From NCBI RefSeq assembly GCF_007997075.1, contig NZ_VORS01000003.1, forward strand, positions 310,001 to 374,000: 64,000 bases of DNA, given 5' to 3'. Made by a program: the position numbers and the translations under genes. This DNA comes from Polaribacter sp. IC073. GTDB taxonomy: Bacteria; Bacteroidota; Bacteroidia; Flavobacteriales; Flavobacteriaceae. The notes beneath the pieces were generated by a model, which ran no database searches, was not told the DNA's origin, and saw only the letters and a program-made list of their open reading frames with translations. Positions 28,354 to 36,479 of the stretch are shown here, in pieces. Every line of letters begins with the position of its first letter. Positions within the stretch are counted from its first letter, which is position 1.

Positions 28354-29679
28354 TTAATTCTTTCCAATCTGGAAATATTCAAATCCTTTTTCCTCTAAGC
28401 TGAAAGCATTATATTGATTTCTTCCATCAAAGATTATAGGAGTTATTAATTGTTGTTTTATTTCTACAAAATCCGGAGATCTAAATTCTTTCCACTCTGT
28501 TAAAAGGATTAATGCATTCGAATCTTTAACAACATCGTACTTAGAATCTAAATATGAGATATTTTCTACATCTTTCAAATAAAACTCCCGTGCTTCTTTC
28601 ATGCCTTTTGGATCATAGGCTTTTATTTTAGCCCCTCTTTTTACTAACTCTTTAATAACATAAATTGATGGTGCTTCTCGCATATCATCCGTTCCGGGTT
28701 TAAAGGCTAACCCCCATAAACCAAAAGTTAATCCTGTTAAGTCTTCGCCAAATCTTTTTACAATTTTCTGAGCTATCACTAGTTTTTGAGCATCATTCAC
28801 CTTCTCTACAGAAGCAATTAACTTCGCGTCATAATTATTTTCTTCCGCTATTTTTCTTAGTGCTTTGACATCTTTCGGAAAACAAGAACCTCCATAGCCA
28901 GCTCCTGGGTATATAAAACTATAGCCAATTCTATTATCTGAACCAATACCAATTCTTACTTGATTTGCATCTGCTCCTACCCTTTCGCAAATATTTGCAA
29001 TCTCATTCATAAAGGATATTTTTGTTGCCAACATTGCGTTTGCAGCATACTTCGTCATTTCTGCCGAACGCACATCCATTGTTATAAAACGATCGTGGGT
29101 TCTGAAAAAGGGAGAATACAATTGTTTCATTAACTCAAAAGCATACTCAGAGTCTGCACCAATTACAACTCTATCCGGTTTCATAAAATCCTCAATCGCT
29201 ACTCCTTCTTTTAAGAACTCAGGATTTGAAACAACATCAAATAACAAGTCCGATTTCCTAGTGTCTAATTCTCTTTGAATCGTTGCTTTTACTTTATCCG
29301 CAGTACCAACAGGTACTGTAGACTTATCTACAACCACCAAACGTTTCACCATTCTTTTACCAATAGATTCTGCAACAGCTATTACGTACTGTAAGTCCGC
29401 AGCACCATCAGCTCCCATAGGGGTGCCTACAGCTATAAAAACAATTTCTGCTGTTTTAATAGCATCTGCTAATTCTGTTGTAAAAAAAAGGTTTTTATTT
29501 TTTAGATTTTTTAGAACCATTGGTTCTAAACCAGGCTCATAAATAGGAAGAATTCCGTTATTTAATTTTTCAATTTTCTCTTTATCGATGTCTACACAAG
29601 TTACCTTATTTCCCATTTCTGAAAAACAAGTCCCTGAAACCAAACCAACATAACCAGAACCTATAACAGCAATATTCAT
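28354..29679 (-). CDS. ugd: UDP-glucose 6-dehydrogenase, copy 1
   Basis: This enzyme oxidises UDP-glucose to UDP-glucuronate in two NAD-dependent steps. The 441-residue protein has the NAD motif IAVIGSGYVGLVSG, KSTVPVGTADKV and PEFLKEGVAIEDF. The catalytic Cys lies in PGAGYGGSCFPKDVKALR, and the C-terminal UDP-binding domain has FKPGTDDMREAPSIY. A second complete copy lies at 32664; the two are the same length and very similar by eye, with scattered substitutions across their length. Copy 1 is closest to the flippase. Confidence 0.94.
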   Translation of the reverse strand: MNIAVIGSGYVGLVSGTCFSEMGNKVTCVDIDKEKIEKLNNGILPIYEPGLEPMVLKNLKNKNLFFTTELADAIKTAEIVFIAVGTPMGADGAADLQYVIAVAESIGKRMVKRLVVVDKSTVPVGTADKVKATIQRELDTRKSDLLFDVVSNPEFLKEGVAIEDFMKPDRVVIGADSEYAFELMKQLYSPFFRTHDRFITMDVRSAEMTKYAANAMLATKISFMNEIANICERVGADANQVRIGIGSDNRIGYSFIYPGAGYGGSCFPKDVKALRKIAEENNYDAKLIASVEKVNDAQKLVIAQKIVKRFGEDLTGLTFGLWGLAFKPGTDDMREAPSIYVIKELVKRGAKIKAYDPKGMKEAREFYLKDVENISYLDSKYDVVKDSNALILLTEWKEFRSPDFVEIKQQLITPIIFDGRNQYNAFSLEEKGFEYFQIGKN

Positions 29680-29765
29680 TATTTCTCTTTTATTTTTGAA
29701 CCTTTTTCTTAATTCTCCGTTGAAAACATTACTTTATTTATTACTTATAAAGCACTATTCTTATT

Positions 29766-31103
29766 TTATAAATTCTTATCTTTTACTTCGTCAGCAAGAA
29801 TATTTTTCACATCATATACAACAGCAATCTCTTTTTTTAAGGCAGCAAAATCCAACTCTTTAAACTCATCATGCGACACCGTTAAAACAACCCCATCAAA
29901 TTTCTCTTTAGGCAGCTCTTTTACAGAAACTAAATTATATTCATGCATTACCTCTCCTACATTAGCCCAAGGATCATAAATAGTCACATGTACTCCGTAT
30001 TCTTTTAAAGCCGCGATTACATCCACCGCCTTCGTATTCCGAACATCCGGACAGTTTTCTTTAAACGTAATTCCTAGCACTAAAATTTCAGCATCTTTAA
30101 TCCGAATATCTTTTTTAATCATCAATTTTACAACCTCAGCAGCCACATATGCTCCCATGCTGTCATTCATGCGTCTTCCTGCCAAAATAATCTCAGGATT
30201 ATAGCCATAGTCTTGTGCCTTTTGTGCTAAATAATACGGATCTACACCAATGCAATGTCCGCCAACCAAACCTGGTTTAAAAGGCAAGAAATTCCACTTA
30301 GTTCCCGCTGCTTCTAAAACATCGTGGGTATTGATGTCCATTAAATTAAAAATCTTTGCCAATTCATTTACAAACGCAATGTTAATGTCTCTTTGTGAGT
30401 TTTCTATTACTTTTGAAGCTTCTGCAACCTTAATGGTGGGCGCTAAATGCGTACCTGCAACAATCACAGACTTGTATAAATCGTCTACTTTTTTACCTAT
30501 CTGTGGGTTCGAACCTGAGGTTACTTTTAATATTTTCTCTACGGTGTGTTCTTTGTCTCCTGGGTTGATTCTTTCTGGAGAATAGCCTGCAAAAAAGTCT
30601 ACATTGTATTTTAGCCCTGAAACGCTTTCTAAAACCGGAATGCAATCTTCTTCTGTTGCCCCTGGATATACTGTAGATTCATAAATAACAATGTCTCCTT
30701 TTTTAAGGACACTCCCTACTGTTTCACTTGCCTTTATTAAAGGTGTGAGAATAGGTCTGTTGTTTTTATCTACAGGCGTGGGAACGGTTACGATGTAATA
30801 GTTGCACTCTTTTATTTTCTCTAAAGAGTTTGTACAAAACAACCCGTTTTCTGTTGTAGTGTCTTCCACTAAAACAGCTTGTAAAGTATGGTTATCTACT
30901 TCCAACGTGCTGTCTACCCCAGACATTAACGCTGTGATTCTCTCTGTATTGATATCAAAACCTACAACCGGATATTTTGTAGCAAAAAGTCTTGCTAATG
31001 GCAAGCCAACATATCCTAAACCTATAATTGCGATACGGGGATTAGTGGTGAGTGCTAGGTGCTCGGTAGTGGTAGCGTTTATATTTTGTATTTCTTTTTT
31101 CAT
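29766..31103 (-). CDS. UDP-N-acetyl-hexosamine 6-dehydrogenase (WbpO/TviB type)
   Basis: The 445-residue nucleotide-sugar dehydrogenase makes a UDP-N-acetyl-hexosaminuronic acid. Motifs are IAIIGLGYVGLPLARLFA (NAD), YESTVYPGATEEDCIPVLE, FAGYSPERINPGDKEHT and GLVGGHCIGVDPYYLAQKA with the catalytic Cys; LGITFKENCPDVRNTK follows. These separate it from the Ugd copies. The first 25 or so residues, before the Rossmann strand, are coded by a Thr/Leu-rich low-complexity stretch rather than by a family sequence. With the WbpP-like epimerase at 31583 it forms the usual GalNAcA-type precursor pair. Confidence 0.9.
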   Translation of the reverse strand: MKKEIQNINATTTEHLALTTNPRIAIIGLGYVGLPLARLFATKYPVVGFDINTERITALMSGVDSTLEVDNHTLQAVLVEDTTTENGLFCTNSLEKIKECNYYIVTVPTPVDKNNRPILTPLIKASETVGSVLKKGDIVIYESTVYPGATEEDCIPVLESVSGLKYNVDFFAGYSPERINPGDKEHTVEKILKVTSGSNPQIGKKVDDLYKSVIVAGTHLAPTIKVAEASKVIENSQRDINIAFVNELAKIFNLMDINTHDVLEAAGTKWNFLPFKPGLVGGHCIGVDPYYLAQKAQDYGYNPEIILAGRRMNDSMGAYVAAEVVKLMIKKDIRIKDAEILVLGITFKENCPDVRNTKAVDVIAALKEYGVHVTIYDPWANVGEVMHEYNLVSVKELPKEKFDGVVLTVSHDEFKELDFAALKKEIAVVYDVKNILADEVKDKNL

Positions 31104-31161
31104 TTTCTTTTTTTAAAGACTAATACTAAAATTAGTATATAGTGTTTGGTGTTGATTATAA

Positions 31162-31518
31162 TTACAATCTTGTTTTTAAACTTTTAACCATACTATACAA
31201 TTGCTTTCTAATTAGTAATAACTTTTCATTAAAATCTTTTTGCTCTTCTATAAATTTTAATCTAACAGCTATTTCCATCTGGGTATCCAATTCTCCTAAA
31301 GAACCCAATGATATGTATATAAACTGTATATATTCTTTTGTGTTTTTTCTCATAAAGCCTTCCGAAATATTAGAAGGTATTGAAACACTACATCTTCTAA
31401 TCTGTGATATTAACCCATACTTTTCTTCCTTAGGGAAGTTCGCAGTCATTTTATAAACATCTTCAACCAAATTCATAGAATTTTGCCAAACATTTAAATC
31501 CCTGTAACTTAATATCAT
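31162..31518 (-). CDS. Four-helix-bundle protein (S23 / 23S rRNA intervening-sequence family)
   Basis: The start MILSYRDLNVWQNSMNLVEDVY is the family N-terminus, so I use the ATG at 31518 rather than the one at 31566. Family marks are FPKEEKYGLISQIRRCSVSIPSNISEG and FIYISLGSLGELDTQMEIA. The roughly 118-residue helical protein is related to products encoded in 23S rRNA intervening sequences and to the Avd accessory of diversity-generating retroelements. Its function is not known. It interrupts the wbpO-wbpP pair, and both flanks are low-complexity GTGTTG/CAACAC-type DNA in opposed orientation, which suggests a later insertion. Confidence 0.88.
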   Translation of the reverse strand: MILSYRDLNVWQNSMNLVEDVYKMTANFPKEEKYGLISQIRRCSVSIPSNISEGFMRKNTKEYIQFIYISLGSLGELDTQMEIAVRLKFIEEQKDFNEKLLLIRKQLYSMVKSLKTRL

Positions 31519-31582
31519 TCTTTTCTTTTTTTTATCACTCTTCACACACCACCAGTCACACTTCACTCAACACTCTTCACCA

Positions 31583-32563
31583 CTAAAGATTTTCCCAATA
31601 CCAACTGACAGCTTCTTTCAATCCTTTTTGTAAAGAATACTGCGGATTGTACTTTAATAAGGTCTTCGCTTTGGCTACACTTGCATGTGAATGCGGAATG
31701 TCTCCCTGTCTATTCGGTCCATTTATAATCGCAACATCCTTAATTTCTGGATTAAATTCAGACAAATATTCTTTCAAATACCCCATCAAATCATTTAAGG
31801 TATTCCGATCTCCATAAGCGACATTATAAACGGTATTCACCGCTTTTTTATCTGCCAACAGACTTAAAAAATTTGCTTGTACAACATTGTCTATGTAGGT
31901 AAAGTCTCTTGAATAATTTCCATCTCCGTTGATTACTGGAGACTCTAAATTCATCAATTGGCTCACAAATTTTGGAATTACGGCTGCATACGCTCCATTA
32001 GGATCTTGTCTGCGCCCGAAAACATTAAAATAACGCAAGCCTATTGTTTCTAAACCATACGTTTTAGAAAAGATATCTGCATATAATTCATTTACATATT
32101 TTGTAATGGCATAAGGAGAAAGTGGCTTCCCGATTGTGTCTTCAACCTTTGGCAGCGCTTCCGAATCTCCGTAGGTAGAAGAACTTGCGGCATATACAAA
32201 TCTCTTTACATGGTTATCTCTTGCCGCAACTAACATGTTTAAAAAACCCGTAACATTTACCTCATTTGAAGTTATTGGGTCTTGAATAGATCTTGGCACA
32301 GAACCTAAAGCAGCCTGATGTAACACATAGTCTACTTCTTTAGTCGCTTTTAAGCAATCGTCTAAATTCCGAATATCGCCTTCAATTAGCGTAAAATTCT
32401 CATGATTCTTAAATCCTTCTAAGTTTTCTCTTTTACCTGTCGCAAAATTATCTAAACAAACAACATTGTTTCCTTTTAATAATAATTGTTCACATAAATT
32501 AGACCCTATGAAGCCGGCGCCTCCTGTAACTAAAATATTTTTACCTGCTAAATTAACTTCCAT
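31583..32563 (-). CDS. UDP-N-acetylglucosamine 4-epimerase-like SDR (WbpP/TviC type)
   Basis: The 326-residue extended SDR epimerase has NILVTGGAGFIGSNLCEQL, then VVCLDNFATGKREN and VLHQAALGSVPRSI. The catalytic YAITK is preceded by the Ser cluster AASSSTYGDS; GLRYFNVFGRRQDPNGAYAAVIPKF follows. The PRSIQDPITS and RRQDPNGAY segments are those of epimerases acting on N-acetylated UDP-sugars. With the dehydrogenase at 29766 it would supply UDP-GalNAcA or a related precursor. The S23 gene sits between the two. Exact substrate preference is inferred. Confidence 0.88.
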   Translation of the reverse strand: MEVNLAGKNILVTGGAGFIGSNLCEQLLLKGNNVVCLDNFATGKRENLEGFKNHENFTLIEGDIRNLDDCLKATKEVDYVLHQAALGSVPRSIQDPITSNEVNVTGFLNMLVAARDNHVKRFVYAASSSTYGDSEALPKVEDTIGKPLSPYAITKYVNELYADIFSKTYGLETIGLRYFNVFGRRQDPNGAYAAVIPKFVSQLMNLESPVINGDGNYSRDFTYIDNVVQANFLSLLADKKAVNTVYNVAYGDRNTLNDLMGYLKEYLSEFNPEIKDVAIINGPNRQGDIPHSHASVAKAKTLLKYNPQYSLQKGLKEAVSWYWENL

Positions 32564-32663
32564 TTCAATTTTTTCTTAATGGCAAATGTACATAAAAGGT
32601 TTTTTTTTCAATTGAATTTCTAAATCAATTTTAAAAAAACAACTGACAGTATCTAAAACAGTA

Positions 32664-33989
32664 CTACTCTTTCCCTATTTGATAATACTCAAATCCTTTT
32701 GCTGCTAAATTAAAGGCATTGTACTGATTTCTACCATCAAAAATAACAGGATGCTTCAATTGCTGTTTGATTTCTATAAAATCTGGAGAACGAAACTCTT
32801 TCCATTCTGTTAATAAAATGAGTGCATCCGCATTTTGTAACACTTCATATTTAGAAGTGCCATAGGTTATATTTTCGATTCCTTTTAAATAAAACTCTTT
32901 TGCTTCTGCGATTGCTTTCGGATCATAGGCTTTCACTTTTGCGCCTCTCTTTACCAATTCTTTTATTGTATAAATGGCAGGTGCTTCCCGCATGTCATCC
33001 GTTCCTGGTTTAAACGCCAATCCCCACAATGCAAAAGTCATTCCTGTTAAATCTTCTCCAAAGCGTTTGATTACTTTATTGGAAATGACTAGTTTCTGTG
33101 CATCATTTACCTTTGCTACAGAAGCTATTAATTTTGCATTGTATCCGTGTTCTGCTGCTATTTTTTGCAATGCTTTCACATCTTTCGGAAAACAAGAACC
33201 ACCATACCCTGCACCTGGGTATATAAAACTGTACCCGATTCTTTTATCGGATCCAATACCAATTCTAACCTGATTGGCATCTGCACCGACTCTTTCACAA
33301 ATATTTGCAATCTCATTCATAAATGAAATTTTGGTCGCCAACATGGCATTGGCAGCATATTTTGTCATTTCTGCAGAACGAATATCCATCGTAATAAAAC
33401 GGTCATGCGTTCTAAAAAAAGGAGAATACAATTGTTTCATCAACTCAAAAGCATGCGTTGAATCTGCACCAATGACCACGCGATCTGGTTTCATAAAATC
33501 ATCTATGGCAGCGCCTTCTTTTAAAAACTCTGGATTCGAGACCACATCAAACAACACTTCTGATTTTCGGATATCTAATTCCGCTTGAATGGTTGCTTTC
33601 ACTTTAGCCGCGGTACCAACAGGCACCGTAGACTTGTCTACAACAACCAATCTTTTTTGCATGGTTTCTCCGATGGACTTTGCGACCGCTAAAACGTACT
33701 GCAAGTCTGCTGCTCCATCCGCTCCCATAGGAGTTCCGACGGCTATAAAAACGATTTCGGCGTCACTAATTGCTTTTCCTAAATTCGTTGTGAAAAATAA
33801 ATTTTTATTTTGTACGTTCTTCAGCACCATCGCTTCTAAACCGGGTTCAAAAATAGGAAGGATCCCTTTTTCTAATTTTTCAATTTTATTTTGATCGATG
33901 TCTACACAAGTAACGTTGTTTCCCATTTCTGAAAAACAAACACCAGAAACTAACCCTACGTAGCCAGAACCTATGACAGCTATATTCAT
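32664..33989 (-). CDS. ugd: UDP-glucose 6-dehydrogenase, copy 2
   Basis: This second UDP-glucose dehydrogenase has the same 441-residue length and the same motifs as the copy at 28354: IAVIGSGYVGLVSG, KSTVPVGTAAKV, PEFLKEGAAIDDF, PGAGYGGSCFPKDVKALQ and FKPGTDDMREAPAIY. All catalytic residues are present, so it should be active. The differences from copy 1 are scattered, which suggests an older duplication or separate acquisition rather than a very recent copy. Its start lies directly next to the first hexamer array. Confidence 0.94.
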   Translation of the reverse strand: MNIAVIGSGYVGLVSGVCFSEMGNNVTCVDIDQNKIEKLEKGILPIFEPGLEAMVLKNVQNKNLFFTTNLGKAISDAEIVFIAVGTPMGADGAADLQYVLAVAKSIGETMQKRLVVVDKSTVPVGTAAKVKATIQAELDIRKSEVLFDVVSNPEFLKEGAAIDDFMKPDRVVIGADSTHAFELMKQLYSPFFRTHDRFITMDIRSAEMTKYAANAMLATKISFMNEIANICERVGADANQVRIGIGSDKRIGYSFIYPGAGYGGSCFPKDVKALQKIAAEHGYNAKLIASVAKVNDAQKLVISNKVIKRFGEDLTGMTFALWGLAFKPGTDDMREAPAIYTIKELVKRGAKVKAYDPKAIAEAKEFYLKGIENITYGTSKYEVLQNADALILLTEWKEFRSPDFIEIKQQLKHPVIFDGRNQYNAFNLAAKGFEYYQIGKE

Positions 33990-34030
33990 TATCTATTTAT
34001 TTTTTTCGCTTACGCGAACGTTCTTCTAAA

Positions 34031-34743
34031 AGTTGACGTTGTTTTTGTCCTACTCTAAGTATTTATATTGTTTCTGACTTTGACGTAGATATTGACTTTG
34101 TTTTGTCCTACTCTAAGTATTTGTCTTTTTTATGACGTTGACCTTGACTTTGATATTGTCCTAATCGAAGTCTTTGTCTTTTTTATGACGTTGACTTTGA
34201 CTTTGACGTTGACGTTGACTTTGACTTTGATATTGTTTTTGTACTACTCGAAATCTTTGTCTTTTTTTCTGACTTTGACCTTGACTTTGATATTGTCTTA
34301 GTTTTAGTTTCTGACTTAAACGCTAACATTATCCCCATTCCTAATCTAGTCTTTGTCTTAGTCTTAGCCTTTGTATTACTTTGACTTTGTTTTTGCCCTA
34401 ATCGAAGTCTTTGTCTTAGTTTTAGTCTTACTTTAACGCTGACATTATCCCCATTCCTAACCTAGTCTTTGTCTTTGTCTTTGTCTTACTTTGACGTTGA
34501 CCTTGACTTTGATATTGTCCTACTCTAAGTCTTAGTCTGACTTTGACGTTGACATTGACTTTGTTTTGTCCTACTCTAAGTCTTTGTCTTTGTCTTACTT
34601 TAACGCTGACATCATCCCCATTCCTAATCTAGTCTTTGTCTTTGTCTTTGTCTTAGTTTTAGTCTTTGTCTTAGCCTTTGTCTTAGTCTTAATTCTACTT
34701 TGACCTTGTTTTGTCCTACTCGAAGTATTTGTCTAAGTCTTTA
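34031..34743. repeat. Hexamer repeat array A with three conserved cores
   Basis: The interval consists of degenerate hexamers of two classes, TTTGAC/GTTGAC and TTTGTC/TTAGTC, broken by short linkers such as TTGTCCTACTCTAAG. Three copies of the core near TTTAACGCTRACATTATCCC occur at about 34316, 34432 and 34600. No credible coding sequence is present; the frames on both strands only spell dipeptide repeats. It separates ugd copy 2 from the cytidylyltransferase gene. The same core and hexamers occur in arrays B and C. Confidence 0.92.
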
Positions 34744-35172
34744 TCAAGGCTTTTTTTTTAAGTTTTCTTTTTCTTGTACTTCTCTTCTGAGTCCGCTGCT
34801 AGAAAAACGGTGTTCTCTTTTGTTAAAGTACAACTCGATCCCTTTTTCTTCACAATATTGTCTTCCACTAAATTGCTTACTAGCATATTCATCTCCAATA
34901 ATACGGACATCAATTTTAAACGATCTTAAAATATCTTCTAAATCTTGCTCTGTAGCGTAGGGCACAATTTCATCCACATATTTACAGCCATTTAGCTGAA
35001 TGTATCTTTCTACGACAGACTGTACAGGCCTATTTTTTTCAGGCCTATCTATTGTAGGATCTGTTTGCAATGCACAGATTAAGTAGTCGCATTGATTTTT
35101 TGCATCCTCTAACATGGTGATATGTCCGGCGTGCAATAAATCAAATGAACTGAAGGTAATTCCTATTTTCAT
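34744..35172 (-). CDS. Cytidylyltransferase-like nucleotidyltransferase (GCT/TagD type)
   Basis: The 142-residue protein has the nucleotidyltransferase HxGH signature in TFSSFDLLHAGHITMLEDAK. It also has ALQTDPTIDRPEKNRPVQS and the C-terminal EYASKQFSGRQYCEEKGIELYF. RFSSSGLRREV is the family's second substrate-binding motif. Relatives make CDP-glycerol or other CDP-activated alcohols, which could decorate the glycan. The C-terminus (ENLKKKP) and stop lie directly against array A. Substrate is not determined. Confidence 0.85.
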   Translation of the reverse strand: MKIGITFSSFDLLHAGHITMLEDAKNQCDYLICALQTDPTIDRPEKNRPVQSVVERYIQLNGCKYVDEIVPYATEQDLEDILRSFKIDVRIIGDEYASKQFSGRQYCEEKGIELYFNKREHRFSSSGLRREVQEKENLKKKP

Positions 35173-35205
35173 CTTTTCATTTTTGACAAATGTAGTGTTA
35201 ATTTT

Positions 35206-35307
35206 TTAGTTTAAAAAGGGGTGTTTTTCACCTGATGTTGCAATGGCTGTATTTCGAACATCATGCACAATTTCAATAGAAGGTTGTACTTCCTCTAACC
35301 TGAAACC
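35206..35307 (-). pseudogene. Remnant of a second WbpB-like oxidoreductase gene (3' end only)
   Basis: In one frame this stretch reads about 34 codons, GFRLEEVQPSIEIVHDVR followed by NTAIATSGEKHPFLN and a stop. It matches the C-terminus of the intact oxidoreductase at 37847 (GFGLEEVRSSIEIVHDIR, then NTGIATSGEKHPFLSK) with few changes. The rest of the gene is missing, and the homology stops where the REP-like sequence at about 35310 begins. It is the tail of a deleted paralogue. Confidence 0.85.
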
Positions 35308-35310
35308 GGC

Positions 35311-35600
35311 ATTGCGAAGAGGTACGACACGGCAATCTTGTTGTTAGTCAGCCGTCATTGCGAGGAGGTACAACGCGGCAATCTGTTTGTGAATCACTCC
35401 TCCCATGAGATTGCTTCCTGCCTCGCAATAACAGATTCGAGTGGAGAAATGACGGATTCGAGTGGCATTACCAGGAGGTACGACGCGGCAATCTGTTTGT
35501 GAATCACTCCTACCAATGAGATTGCTTTGTGCCTCGCAATGACGAATTCGAATGGAGAAATGACGGATTCGAGTGGCGCAATGGAGGTTTTAGGGTTTTC
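35311..35600. repeat. REP-like palindromic repeats (three copies, one partial)
   Basis: Two near-full copies, 35354-35432 and 35465-35543, start with (A)TTGCGAGGAGGTACRACG and end with GCCTCGCAATRAC, so their ends form an inverted repeat. The inner part GCGGCAATCTGTTTGTGAAT is shared. A partial copy lies at about 35311-35340. Short spacers of ATTCGAGTGGAGAAATGACGG type follow each. This is a widespread kind of Bacteroidota intergenic palindrome. The reading frames across it are not genes. Confidence 0.85.
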
Positions 35601-35658
35601 GCTCCTAGACAAAACCCCGAAGAAACACACGATTACCCTGCTTAAAAAGAAATAAAAA

Positions 35659-35697
35659 AAAAGAAAGGATACTTTTTTAAAAAGTATCCTTTCTTTT
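35659..35697. terminator. Long perfect hairpin, bidirectional terminator
   Basis: Arms AAAGAAAGGATACTTTTT and AAAAAGTATCCTTTCTTT form one of the strongest hairpins in the window, with A/T-runs at both sides. No intact gene is directly upstream on either strand, so it may belong to the deleted oxidoreductase or to read-through from the HU-like gene. Confidence 0.65.
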
Positions 35698-35784
35698 ACT
35701 TAAAAGTACCGCTACTTTTTGCAAAAAGTTACCTATCTTTTTACAAAAAGTATGGGAAGTTTTTGAGGTAAGAATGAAAAAAGA

Positions 35785-35817
35785 AGAAAAAAAAAGTCCC
35801 GATATAGCATCGGGACT
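35785..35817 (-). terminator. Intrinsic terminator of the HU-like gene
   Basis: An 8-bp stem GTCCCGAT/ATCGGGAC with a 5-base loop (35796-35816) is followed on the minus strand by a long T-run. It lies 25 bp after the stop of the HU-like gene. Confidence 0.88.
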
Positions 35818-35840
35818 CCTTAAACAATGTACAATACCTA

Positions 35841-36218
35841 TTATTTGAATGTGAAATCCACATTGTTTAGCATCGAACGCAAACGTTTGTCTGGTCTAAA
35901 ATTGATATGCGCTTTTTTAATAGCACTTACCGACAACTCCTCTCTTGTAGCCATCCCTTCTGAGTTTATTCCTATTTGAAAAGACCCCAACTTATCTAGC
36001 TTTACAATTTTGCCTTGCGCTAACTCATCTGCTACATTGTGCAACAAAGACAACAAAACGGCATAACAGTCTGCTTCTCTTACCGTACTTTGATTGGAAA
36101 CTAAATACGCCAACCTTTCTAAATCGGTTGTACCTGTTGCAATTGCTTGTGCATAAAACTTATTGGCCGCTACTCTGTCCTGCGGATTAGGACGTTCTAT
36201 TACTGTTACTTTTACCAT
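35841..36218 (-). CDS. HU-like DNA-binding protein (Bacteroidota HU-related family)
   Basis: The 125-residue protein belongs to the HU-related group common in Bacteroidota. It begins MVKVTVIERPNPQDRVAANKFYAQAI and has TDLERLAYLVSNQSTVREADCYAVLLSLLHNVADELAQGKIVKLDKLGSFQIGINSEG, read here as the HU fold's helical base and the beta-arm start; NFRPDKRLRSML follows. Such genes often stand in or before polysaccharide loci. It is likely a nucleoid or regulatory protein. It has its own terminator and a long gene-free upstream region, so it is probably a single-gene transcript. Confidence 0.85.
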   Translation of the reverse strand: MVKVTVIERPNPQDRVAANKFYAQAIATGTTDLERLAYLVSNQSTVREADCYAVLLSLLHNVADELAQGKIVKLDKLGSFQIGINSEGMATREELSVSAIKKAHINFRPDKRLRSMLNNVDFTFK

Positions 36219-36396
36219 AATGGTTTCCTTTAAAAATTTAAAAATTACAACTTTTATTTAAAGAGATCGTTGTACGACATCTCTATCTTCGCTTTAAAAA
36301 CTCTGTGACAAGCACCCAACCACGCACGATTTTAAGTGGTAAAACATTAAGCAACAACCACCTAATGGAGTTCGTGAAAATAAAATTAAGTCATAC

Positions 36397-36451
36397 CTTA
36401 CCTGGCAGCTCGATGTGCTGCATTAAAAATTATACTAATTTTTTTGGTAAG
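36397..36451 (+). other. Possible three-way-junction RNA structure
   Basis: CTTACC (36397-36402) pairs with GGTAAG (36446-36451). Inside are two further stems, GCAGC/GCTGC (36405-36421) and AAAAATTA/TAATTTTT (36425-36443). The nesting is compact, with one to four unpaired bases between stems. The closing stem overlaps the -33 part of the promoter called next to it, so both readings may not be true at once. Confidence 0.3.
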
Positions 36452-36474
36452 TTTTAAGAAGTATTGTAATTTTG
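36443..36474 (+). promoter_or_regulatory. Predicted promoter of a small RNA
   Basis: TTTG, 20 bp, then TAATTTTG matches the flavobacterial promoter consensus exactly. Transcription would start near 36480, pointing away from the HU-like gene and towards a terminator 45 bp further on. Confidence 0.45.
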
Positions 36475-36479
36475 AAGTC

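Noticed and set aside
31142..31456. Plus-strand 104-codon frame opposite the S23 gene
   Set aside because: It is a shadow of the well-supported S23 gene on the other strand.
31162..31518. Diversity-generating retroelement (Avd homologue)
   Set aside because: The protein shares the four-helix fold, but no reverse transcriptase, template repeat or variable repeat is found in the window.
35394..35630. 78-codon minus-strand frame
   Set aside because: It reads through the REP-like palindromes and repeats the same peptide (PLESVIS/PFEFVIARHKAIS); not a protein gene.
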